From the IMG/VR virus record IMGVR_UViG_3300042475_001789, positions 1 to 26,866 of that record: a stretch of 26,866 nt of DNA; one strand, 5' to 3'. The DNA comes from a virus. The translations under genes and the position numbers were made by a program. Below are positions 19,234 to 25,835 of this stretch, piece after piece (the stretch's first letter is position 1; the number at the start of each line of letters is the position of its first letter). A model generated the notes under the pieces. It worked only from the letters and a program-made list of their open reading frames with translations. It was not told where the DNA came from and did not search any database.

Positions 19234-20085
19234 TTAAAAAAATTCCTCTACTACTTCAACCAGGAGGCGGCATTGCTTGGAAATAAGATAGGGTAGAACC
19301 TTATTACGGGCAGGAACCTTCTGCGTTACGAATTTATTTATGATTTCTTGCTTTACAGAATCAGGACATTCTGACTCTTCTGTAAGAACAATCATCTTTT
19401 TGTTACGGATATAGTTCCGATACACTTGTTCGCCAAGTGCTTTCGGATCTTCGAGCAAAGCCGCTTTCTTCTTAGCAGACAGTGTATTCTGACGCTTACC
19501 TTCCACGAGGAACGTATCATCGTCAGAAAGAACGTTTGGCACACCGTCACCAGAACAACCACCAAGGATCTGTTCTGCTTGATACAAGCGGGGGTTTGGG
19601 TCCTTGACGAACTTCTTAGTGACTGGGGAGAACTGCTGTACGTTATCATACTTCTGCAGTTGGATAAAGTCATGATCTGACGAGACGATCATAACCTTTT
19701 CATAGTTACCAAACTCTTGAGTCCACTTAGCAATCTCTGCAATAGAATCATCCGCCTCGCATCCCCATTGGTGAATAACCTTCCAAGGCATATTCTCTTT
19801 AATCTCATCGAGAACAGTAGTGATGTTCTTAAATGCCAGATCCCAATCGATCTTAGACTCATCACGATTTTGTTTACGTTTACCTTTGTACTCAGGATAA
19901 ACTTCTTTACGCCAATTACCACCAGCATCGGCGACAATAACCATTTCACCATAGTCTTTAAACTTCTGGCGATACATTCGTACAGAGTTTAGGATAATGT
20001 GACGGATAAGGTTCACATCATCATATTTGGCTTGACCCATTACGATTGGTGCAATGGCAATGCCGGAGAAGTCAAGTAAAATCAT
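19234..20085 (-). CDS. rnh: T4-type RNase H (5'-3' exonuclease/flap nuclease)
   Basis: 283 residues, close to the 305 of T4 RNase H. MILLDFSGIAIAP holds the first metal Asp (residue 5), VADAGGNWRKEVYPEYKGKR (51-70) the second site, GCEADDSIAEI (108-118) the three acidic residues Glu110, Asp112, Asp113, and SSDHDFIQL (135-143) Asp137 and Asp139. The residues match the FEN-1/T4 Rnh family, which removes RNA primers during lagging-strand synthesis. The gene overlaps the SWIM gene by one base (TGATG). Confidence 0.93.
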   Translation of the reverse strand: MILLDFSGIAIAPIVMGQAKYDDVNLIRHIILNSVRMYRQKFKDYGEMVIVADAGGNWRKEVYPEYKGKRKQNRDESKIDWDLAFKNITTVLDEIKENMPWKVIHQWGCEADDSIAEIAKWTQEFGNYEKVMIVSSDHDFIQLQKYDNVQQFSPVTKKFVKDPNPRLYQAEQILGGCSGDGVPNVLSDDDTFLVEGKRQNTLSAKKKAALLEDPKALGEQVYRNYIRNKKMIVLTEESECPDSVKQEIINKFVTQKVPARNKVLPYLISKQCRLLVEVVEEFF

Positions 20086-20297
20086 CAGTTAATCCATTTC
20101 TCAGCTATAGTGTATGTATGTTTACATTTGCCATGCATCTTCATGCCCCAGCAATCGCAGCTTAGCCCTTTGTCGGTAAATTCAATGGTATAGACATTTC
20201 CCTTACTGCCAGGGATTTCCCACCGGCTACCGTTGGCCCAGTGGCGAATGAAGTTAATTTCTTCGGGTTTGTAGAAACGGGGGCTAAACTTGCGCAT
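20085..20297 (-). CDS. SWIM zinc-finger protein (70 aa)
   Basis: The 70-residue protein ends GLSCDCWGMKMHGKCKHTYT: Cys47-x-Cys49-x8-Cys58-x-His60, the SWIM zinc-finger pattern. SWIM domains bind DNA or proteins. The rest (FYKPEEINFIRHWANGSRWE) is unassigned. It is the first gene behind promoter P7, GGAG precedes ATG 20297, and it is directly coupled to the RNase H gene, so a replication or recombination role is plausible. Confidence 0.83.
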   Translation of the reverse strand: MRKFSPRFYKPEEINFIRHWANGSRWEIPGSKGNVYTIEFTDKGLSCDCWGMKMHGKCKHTYTIAEKWIN

Positions 20298-20320
20298 GGC
20301 TATCTCCTATTCGTAATATG

Positions 20321-20357
20321 AATATATGCTATCCAGCGCTGTTTGTAAATCCCCTAT
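20321..20357 (-). promoter_or_regulatory. Promoter P7 (TTTACA-17-TATATT)
   Basis: ATAGGGGA, TTTACA (20344-20349), 17-base spacer, TATATT (20321-20326). It lies between the stop of the 71-residue gene at 20360 and the SWIM gene. Confidence 0.88.
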
Positions 20358-20359
20358 TT

Positions 20360-20575
20360 CTATTTTTTAGAATTGTTTATTCGGTTTGCCTGTCGAGTTG
20401 CCCAAGCTGCTTCGAAGCCAATATCGTGAACGCCAGCTTCATGGTTTCCCCACAGGCGTTCCATATAAGAATGATAAGTCTTCTCCACGTCCTTCTCAGA
20501 CCAAGATTCTGGTATGAGCATCCCCTTTACAATCCAGTAAAATCTATTTGCTTCTTTTATCTGGTAGTCTGTCAT
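20360..20575 (-). CDS. Small unknown protein (71 aa)
   Basis: Starts MTDYQIKEANRFYWIVKGML and is rich in aromatic residues (SYMERLWGNHE), with a helical end (FEAAWATRQANRI). No family recognised. It overlaps the GIY-YIG gene by four bases (ATGA) and is the last gene of the ribonucleotide reductase unit. Confidence 0.65.
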   Translation of the reverse strand: MTDYQIKEANRFYWIVKGMLIPESWSEKDVEKTYHSYMERLWGNHEAGVHDIGFEAAWATRQANRINNSKK

Positions 20576-20988
20576 TTTAGACTTTGGACATGGCTTCTAT
20601 GAACTCTACAGTTGATGATGCCATTATAGTAACGATCATCTAACAGAACGTTTCTAGCGAACTGTTCTTTTGCCTCGAGGAATCCCATCTCGCCCTTTGA
20701 TCGACAGAAGTATAATATCTCGCGATGGAAGTTCTGTTCCCCGTGTTCGACAAGTAGCTGTTTAACAAGATCACTGGATCCGTAATAGCTTCTCCAATCG
20801 GACTCGACAACACTTCTGCGCTTTCTGGTCTTACCTTTAAGCGGGGGTAATGTCTTTCTTGACCAAAACATCTTCTTTCCAACGTACATCTTGTCGTTGG
20901 ATTTATCGGTAATAACATAGACGAAACCAACCCACTGCTTTAATTCTTCTTCACTGGGCTCGTAAGCCTCGCCTTTATAATACCACAT
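20572..20988 (-). CDS. GIY-YIG nuclease-like protein
   Basis: 138 residues. GFVYVITDKSNDKMYVGKK (21-39) is the GIY-YIG signature in the FVY/YVG form, with KMFWSRKTLPPLKGKTRKRR before VESDWRSYYGSS (61-72) and a C-terminal EAKEQFARNVL containing the acidic residue. This is the T4-like Seg/endonuclease-related type often seen as free-standing phage genes; it may be a homing nuclease or an inactive relative used in DNA processing. It begins directly after the zinc-ribbon stop (TAATG). Confidence 0.78.
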   Translation of the reverse strand: MWYYKGEAYEPSEEELKQWVGFVYVITDKSNDKMYVGKKMFWSRKTLPPLKGKTRKRRSVVESDWRSYYGSSDLVKQLLVEHGEQNFHREILYFCRSKGEMGFLEAKEQFARNVLLDDRYYNGIINCRVHRSHVQSLK

Positions 20989-21143
20989 TAATCATCACTG
21001 TCTTCTTCTTCGTCCATCAAAGAGGTGTATGATTCGTAACCACACATCGGGCAATGATAGGGTTCTTTTCTACTATTGATCACTGTGACTCGGGTTTCCA
21101 AGCCACAGTGATCGCACTCTAACAAGTACTCAGCTAATCTCAA
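20988..21143 (-). CDS. Zinc-ribbon protein with TTG start (51 aa)
   Basis: The frame starts at TTG 21143 immediately after the nrdA stop, with GAGG six bases upstream. It encodes LECDHCGLETRVTVIN and YHCPMCGYESYTS, two C-x2-C knuckles of a zinc ribbon, and an acidic tail (MDEEEDSDD). No ATG start gives the first knuckle, so TTG is needed. It is too short for standard ORF cut-offs but is well supported by the cysteines and by coupling (stop/start in the same frame, TAA TTG). Possible partner of the reductase or a transcription-related ribbon. Confidence 0.7.
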   Translation of the reverse strand: MRLAEYLLECDHCGLETRVTVINSRKEPYHCPMCGYESYTSLMDEEEDSDD

Positions 21144-22787
21144 TTAAGCCTCGCAGGACACGCATGTCATGATATCACGAACAAGCTCTTGTGCTGGGTT
21201 TGAGGAACGTTGGTAATAGAATGTTTTCACTCCGAGTCTCCATCCTTCGATAATTAATGCGTTAACATCTTTTGCCGGAGCATCTGGTGGAATCATGAGA
21301 TTTAAGCTCTGGCTCTGATCTATATATGATTGTCGAGCAGCAGCTTGTTGGACAACGTTCAACGGAGAGATTTCAGAGAAGGTCTTGAATACATCTCTTT
21401 CCTTCTGTGTAAGGAAATTAAGATGCTGTACTGAACCTTTGCGCATAAGGATAGAATCCCATGTCTCGTCATCGTTCTTACCATGTGCTTCAAGTACTTC
21501 TACAAGGTAAGGATTCTTGTAGGTAAATACGCCCTTAGCAAGATCTTTTACGAAGTAATTCGATGCAAGAGGTTCAATAGACGGCGAGACCTGACCAAGA
21601 ATAAAACTGCTACTAGTTGTAGGAGCGATAGCACAACGAGTGAGATTACGAATTCCATATCCGAGTAGTCCTTCTGGTTCACCATAGATTTCTGCCATTT
21701 CTTTCGATGCAGCAAGTGACCGTTCATCGATGAACTTGCTAATCTCTTCAGTAAGTTCAAGCGCTTCAAATGATTCGAATGGAATCATCTTGAGCTGTAG
21801 CAACGAATGCCAACCGAGCTGGCCAATACCAAGTGCCCGCCAATGTTTAGCAAATTTGTATGCAGTTTCCATGAACTTGATGTTCTTGGTCTTACGGATA
21901 TACTCCTCCATAACTGCATCAAGGAAGTAAGTCATAATCTCAACTGCATCAGTCTCTTTCCACTCGTCCCAGGTAACTAGGTTCATAGAGGAAAGGTTAC
22001 AGACAAACGTCCAGTCTTTGCTTGATGGTAGTGCAATCTCAGAGCAAAGATTCGACGCATAGATTGGATAGTTATGATCCTTTAGCACCTTCGGCTTATT
22101 GTTGTTCACCGTGTCGGTAAAGAACAGGTAAGGATAACCAGTTTCTTTACGCTTACGAAGAACCTTAGCCCAGACTTCGCGCTTTGCTTTATCTCCGGTA
22201 ATCATACTCTCCATCCACTCATCGCTGATAGTAACACCAATAGAGATGTTCTGGATAGTAGCTCCTGGTTCACGAATCTCTAGGAATTCATTAATATCAG
22301 GATGATCGATATTGAGATAAGCAGCAAATGCGCCTCGTCGTACTGATCCCTGACTAATAACATCAGTGCCAGTATCATAGAGCCGAAGATAATGAATAGG
22401 TCCATCTGCTTTGCCGCCTCCTCGAATAGAGCTCCCGCGCGGGCGAAGGTCACCGAAGTAACCAGAAGTCCCAGCACCAAGCTTCGTTTGCATACCAACT
22501 TCAGCAGTCTTTTGCAGGATCTGCTCAATAGAATCTTCTACATATACACCATTACAGGAGATAGGTAGACCACGATCTACACCAAAGTTCGACCAGACTG
22601 GTGACGACAGACTATAGTAACCTGCAATCATGTACTTGTAAAACTTCTTAGCAAAGCCTGGTTTATTTAAAATCTTTTCTGCAGCCTGGGCAATCTCTTC
22701 GATACGATCTTCAGCAGACATACCCTCTTGTAAATAACCACGAGACAAGAATAGTCTCGAATCTTCGTTTAGCCAATCAAATGCCAT
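21144..22787 (-). CDS. nrdA: Class I ribonucleotide reductase large subunit
   Basis: 547 residues, shorter than E. coli NrdA (761) and lacking the N-terminal ATP-cone. Catalytic residues are in place: Cys78 (ISCNGV), Asn246, Cys248 and Glu250 (NLCSEI), Cys263 (VCNLSSMNL), Tyr524-Tyr525 (FYYQRSS) and the C-terminal redox pair Cys542/Cys545 (CVSC). The reaction is NDP to dNDP for phage DNA synthesis. Absence of the ATP-cone means dATP overall-activity inhibition through that domain is not possible. It follows nrdB after 12 bases; AGGAG precedes ATG 22787. Confidence 0.96.
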   Translation of the reverse strand: MAFDWLNEDSRLFLSRGYLQEGMSAEDRIEEIAQAAEKILNKPGFAKKFYKYMIAGYYSLSSPVWSNFGVDRGLPISCNGVYVEDSIEQILQKTAEVGMQTKLGAGTSGYFGDLRPRGSSIRGGGKADGPIHYLRLYDTGTDVISQGSVRRGAFAAYLNIDHPDINEFLEIREPGATIQNISIGVTISDEWMESMITGDKAKREVWAKVLRKRKETGYPYLFFTDTVNNNKPKVLKDHNYPIYASNLCSEIALPSSKDWTFVCNLSSMNLVTWDEWKETDAVEIMTYFLDAVMEEYIRKTKNIKFMETAYKFAKHWRALGIGQLGWHSLLQLKMIPFESFEALELTEEISKFIDERSLAASKEMAEIYGEPEGLLGYGIRNLTRCAIAPTTSSSFILGQVSPSIEPLASNYFVKDLAKGVFTYKNPYLVEVLEAHGKNDDETWDSILMRKGSVQHLNFLTQKERDVFKTFSEISPLNVVQQAAARQSYIDQSQSLNLMIPPDAPAKDVNALIIEGWRLGVKTFYYQRSSNPAQELVRDIMTCVSCEA

Positions 22788-22799
22788 TATATACTCCTA

Positions 22800-23768
22800 T
22801 TAAAATAAATCATCTGCTGAAATTCCTTGACCACGGGCGTAATCTACCGGACGGCCATGGAAAAAGTCAACCATATTTGAACCATAAAGTCCTTCATCAA
22901 ACCATTTTGTTAGCTTAATTAATTCTTTATCATAAGTTACATTGTGTGCAAATCCAATTTGCTCTAGACTATCTACCATACGCTTTTTAATGAATTCAAT
23001 AAGAATCTCACTGGAAAGACCCAGCTCTTCATAGTCACCCATGATCCAACGGATAACATCTGATTCGTATCCGATAGCTGCTTCAATCTCTTCTGCAATA
23101 CGTGCTTCAAGTTCTGCATCAAACAGTTCAGGATATTCCTGACGCATTGTGTTAATCAGTTTAATACCACACTGTGCATGAAGCATCTCTTCGTTGCGAG
23201 TGTACTTCACTTGCTGTGCAGTGTCTTTTAGAATAGCTTTATTCTTATTCATATGTAAAATAATATAGAATTGGGAGAAGAGTGAAACATTCTCCACGAA
23301 CAAAGTAAACAGAGTAATAGCGTAAATATACTGCTTTCTGTCGTCTTTGTAAACCTTCTTGCTGTACTTACGAAGATATTCTACACGGCCAGCAATAATA
23401 GGATTTTCTAGATTGCGTTCAAAGATATCGGTTAGACCAAGAACATCAAGAAGCTTTTCATATGCCATGTTGTGAATAACTTCAGAGTTACCCATTGCAT
23501 AGCCAAGATCACGAATAGATGGATGCGGTAGATTATCCCCAAGATTTGCCCAAAAGGTTTTAACGGCTACCTCGATCTGACCAATAGCCGAAAGCGCGCG
23601 CACGAGCACTTCGCGCTCGAGAGGGGTCATTTCGCTTTTAAACTGGGAGTAGTCAGAGGTAAAGTTAAATTCTTCAGGCGTCCAAAATCCGCTCCAGATA
23701 GCATCGATGAATTCTTTGGTCCAGGGATAAAGATCTGGTTTTCTTGATATTTGTTCTTGAAATAACAT
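22800..23768 (-). CDS. nrdB: Class I ribonucleotide reductase small subunit
   Basis: 322 residues. Metal ligands fit the NrdB/NrdF fold: Glu66 (QIEVAV), Glu96 and His99 (SEVIHNMAY), Glu159 (FVENVS), Glu194 and His197 (EEMLH). Tyr103 is at the radical position (E-x2-H-x3-Y). The first ligand is Glu rather than Asp, as in some phage and class Ic proteins. It generates the radical for NrdA. GGAG precedes ATG 23768, and the leader to promoter P8 contains a stable hairpin (23794-23820). Confidence 0.95.
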   Translation of the reverse strand: MLFQEQISRKPDLYPWTKEFIDAIWSGFWTPEEFNFTSDYSQFKSEMTPLEREVLVRALSAIGQIEVAVKTFWANLGDNLPHPSIRDLGYAMGNSEVIHNMAYEKLLDVLGLTDIFERNLENPIIAGRVEYLRKYSKKVYKDDRKQYIYAITLFTLFVENVSLFSQFYIILHMNKNKAILKDTAQQVKYTRNEEMLHAQCGIKLINTMRQEYPELFDAELEARIAEEIEAAIGYESDVIRWIMGDYEELGLSSEILIEFIKKRMVDSLEQIGFAHNVTYDKELIKLTKWFDEGLYGSNMVDFFHGRPVDYARGQGISADDLF

Positions 23769-23793
23769 TTAACTCTCCGCATGCGAACAACAC

Positions 23794-23820
23794 AAGCCTA
23801 CTGTCCCGTGGACCAGGCTT
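23794..23820 (-). promoter_or_regulatory. Hairpin in the nrdB leader
   Basis: The minus strand reads AAGCCT, then GTCC-ACG-GGAC inside, then AGGCTT, with additional ACAA/TTGT pairing outside. There is no T-run, so it is not a simple terminator. It lies between promoter P8 and the nrdB start, where an RNA control or protein-binding element for the reductase operon would sit. Confidence 0.5.
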
Positions 23821-23859
23821 TATTGTTCTAGGTTATTGTGATGGTTTCTTAGTAATGAT

Positions 23860-23896
23860 ATTATATATGAAATACCGAAGCTTGTAAACCACTATA
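23860..23896 (-). promoter_or_regulatory. Promoter P8 (TTTACA-17-TATAAT), nrd operon
   Basis: TTTACA (23883-23888) preceded by TATAGTGG instead of the TAGGGG form, 17-base spacer, consensus TATAAT (23860-23865). It drives nrdB, nrdA, the zinc ribbon, GIY-YIG and the 71-residue gene. The about 85-base leader contains the hairpin above. Confidence 0.88.
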
Positions 23897-23937
23897 TGTA
23901 GTATTATCGTAATAATTTTTTACTACATATGTAAAAT

Positions 23938-24321
23938 TTACTGGGTATTTTCTACGGGCTCTGGTTCGCCCTGTATCGCCTTTTCATAATAGGCAATGAT
24001 CTGCTTTTGTTGGAGAACGTATCTTCTTAGCTCAGCCATGCCTACTGAAAGGTTCTCATATCCCTTTGGGGTAATAGCCATGAAGGCAACTGATCCACCA
24101 GCTGCTTCAATCTTCTTCAGAGACTCTTCCAGATTGTCCCGGTTTACCACGAACCATTCCACTGCAGGAAAGTCTACAGGGCTAGGTGCTTGCTGAAGCA
24201 TGATGTTCTGCTTCACATATTCTTTTTGTACAACGACTTCTTTGTCTGGGATTTTAAATTGGCCGCAACTACTCAGTAACAGGAGCGACAGGAATAGGAT
24301 CGACAGGTGCAGTAGTTTCAT
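23938..24321 (-). CDS. Lipoprotein, probable outer-membrane spanin
   Basis: 127 residues. MKLLHLSILFLSLLLLSSCG is a lipoprotein signal with Cys19 in LSSC. The mature part contains Lys/Gln-rich stretches (QKEYVKQNIMLQQAP) and a predicted helix (MAELRRYVLQQKQIIAYYEK). Its gene starts inside the end of the inner-membrane coiled-coil gene (24269-24682), overlapping by 53 bases in another frame, as in Rz/Rz1 spanin pairs. It is longer than classical Rz1, so other envelope roles remain possible. Confidence 0.65.
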   Translation of the reverse strand: MKLLHLSILFLSLLLLSSCGQFKIPDKEVVVQKEYVKQNIMLQQAPSPVDFPAVEWFVVNRDNLEESLKKIEAAGGSVAFMAITPKGYENLSVGMAELRRYVLQQKQIIAYYEKAIQGEPEPVENTQ

Positions 24322-24682
24322 TCTTTAATTCCTCTCTGAGTCTATTAACAGCTCGATTGATACGTGCTTCTAGGTCAGCCGCATTTATCATTGCTTCCTT
24401 ATTCAGGTCAATCTCACTGAATCTTTTTCTCAGTCTATTTAGGTTGCTTTCAGCCTGTTGTAGGGCAACAGTAAGCTCTTTATTTAATTTTGCTGTTCTT
24501 GTAGCATCAGCTTCCATGGAGTTAATAGTATTTTCCATAGTCTCTGCGGCTATCTGTAGCTTTGTATTGTTCTCACGGAGTAATGCAATTGTAGCTTGGG
24601 TGCTATTATAATAGGCATAAGCACTGTACACTACTGTACCGAATGTAGCTACAATAAACAGTAAAAGATATACTCTAATCAT
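24269..24682 (-). CDS. Membrane-anchored coiled-coil protein, probable inner-membrane spanin
   Basis: 137 residues. A single N-terminal transmembrane segment (about 3-24, VYLLLFIVATFGTVVYS) is followed by a long heptad-patterned region (LRENNTKLQIAAETMENTIN through LNRLRKRFSE) and a Pro-rich end (APVDPIPVAPVTE). That is the Rz layout, bridging the periplasm to the lipoprotein partner. It overlaps the next gene by 53 bases and the previous by eight. Confidence 0.65.
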   Translation of the reverse strand: MIRVYLLLFIVATFGTVVYSAYAYYNSTQATIALLRENNTKLQIAAETMENTINSMEADATRTAKLNKELTVALQQAESNLNRLRKRFSEIDLNKEAMINAADLEARINRAVNRLREELKNETTAPVDPIPVAPVTE

Positions 24683-24875
24683 TTTCTTCCATATACTTTC
24701 TAAATCGTTTTAGAAGAATTGGTTGTTTCTTTTTTCTTTTGTCAACAGCAACACGAGGACCCATATTCTTTGTGTCCTGTGGAATACCTGCATCGGCTGT
24801 TGTCATCATCTCATCAACTTGATTGCATTCACCGCAGCAATCTGGGGTTCCGCAGTTAGTATGTTTTTCTTTCAT
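24675..24875 (-). CDS. Small Cys-rich conserved phage protein (66 aa)
   Basis: MKEKHTNCGTPDCCGECNQV has Cys8, Cys13, Cys14 and Cys17, a possible metal site. TTADAGIPQDTKNMGPR and the C-terminal LLKRFRKYMEE are features I recall from T4-like marine phages, no function known. It overlaps the flanking genes by 4-8 bases. Confidence 0.68.
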   Translation of the reverse strand: MKEKHTNCGTPDCCGECNQVDEMMTTADAGIPQDTKNMGPRVAVDKRKKKQPILLKRFRKYMEEND

Positions 24876-25462
24876 CTGAGTAACTCCAGAGAGGTAACGT
24901 AAATCTTCTGTCTCGATCTTATATGAATCGCTTCGTAAATATTTATACCAAACATCTGTCCAACTGGCATCGCATCGTCTTCAATACGAATCTTATCATG
25001 TGGAATCATATCCACAGCTTCTGACACTTTTTCATATCTTAATTTATATACGCCAGGACTAAGCTGACCATTCGATAGAACAAACCAGTTACTTTCCTCG
25101 ACCAAGAAATCTGTGGAATCAATCCCTATTTGGGATAATCCTTTTAAAATTCTCTTCTCGGAGACTGAGTATTTTTCTTTGATGAGATATAATGCAGCTG
25201 CATAAGAGGCTAATGTGCTACCACCCCCAGGAACCTTTGCCATGAGTCTTTTTATATTAAAAACTAAACGGTGGAACGGTGTATAGTAGTCTCTGTAGTT
25301 GTCACGCGCCTCAATCGTATTCATGGAATAGTCTCTATTGCGCTTTCCGTCTTTGTCGATAATACCGACTTCATATGCTTTTGTCTTGTCGAATGGGGTG
25401 ACAAGTAAAGTGAGGAATCTGAATGTATAGACTAAATCGCCTGCTTGTTTGATTAATCCCAT
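24872..25462 (-). CDS. Conserved T4-like phage protein of unknown function (196 aa)
   Basis: Starts MGLIKQAGDLVYTFRFLTLL, then VTPFDKTKAYEVGIIDKDGK. The start and the segment KVPGGGSTLASYAAALYLIK are familiar from T4-like structural-region proteins, but I cannot assign a role; no catalytic motif is visible. The position next to the repeat protein and two conserved small genes suggests a virion or assembly-related job. Overlaps its neighbours by one to four bases. Confidence 0.7.
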   Translation of the reverse strand: MGLIKQAGDLVYTFRFLTLLVTPFDKTKAYEVGIIDKDGKRNRDYSMNTIEARDNYRDYYTPFHRLVFNIKRLMAKVPGGGSTLASYAAALYLIKEKYSVSEKRILKGLSQIGIDSTDFLVEESNWFVLSNGQLSPGVYKLRYEKVSEAVDMIPHDKIRIEDDAMPVGQMFGINIYEAIHIRSRQKIYVTSLELLR

Positions 25463-25827
25463 TATATCCTCTTTAATTTCTCAATAACTTCCGGATCAGA
25501 TTCTATTTCTTTTAGCTGATTCGGGCGAACATGATTTAAATATTCTAAGAAAGGCTTTATTACCTTCCAGTGTTTAGGTTCTAATCTTAAGCCTAATAGA
25601 CGTAAGGCTGCATAGTTACCAAATACATTAAAAATTACAATTGTATGATTCAGTATCAAGCGTTCGGATAGAATACCTGTTTCGATATATCTATTCACCA
25701 AACGCTTGATATATTTAAACCGCTTTAGATCATCATAAAATTCTTCAGGATCAATTTTACCCTTTGGAGAGTAATAGTGCTTCGCTGCAAATTTTACTAG
25801 ATCTTCTTCTAGTAAATCATCATCCAT
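25462..25827 (-). CDS. Conserved T4-like phage protein of unknown function (121 aa)
   Basis: Starts MDDDLLEEDLVKFAAKHYYS. The centre FYDDLKRFKYIKRLVNRYIE and LILNHTIVIFNVFGNYAALR gives a helical protein with an acidic N-terminus and one hydrophobic helix. I recall the same sequence type in cyanophage and other T4-like genomes without function. It lies eight bases after the repeat protein's stop. Confidence 0.75.
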   Translation of the reverse strand: MDDDLLEEDLVKFAAKHYYSPKGKIDPEEFYDDLKRFKYIKRLVNRYIETGILSERLILNHTIVIFNVFGNYAALRLLGLRLEPKHWKVIKPFLEYLNHVRPNQLKEIESDPEVIEKLKRI

Positions 25828-25835
25828 GAATTATC

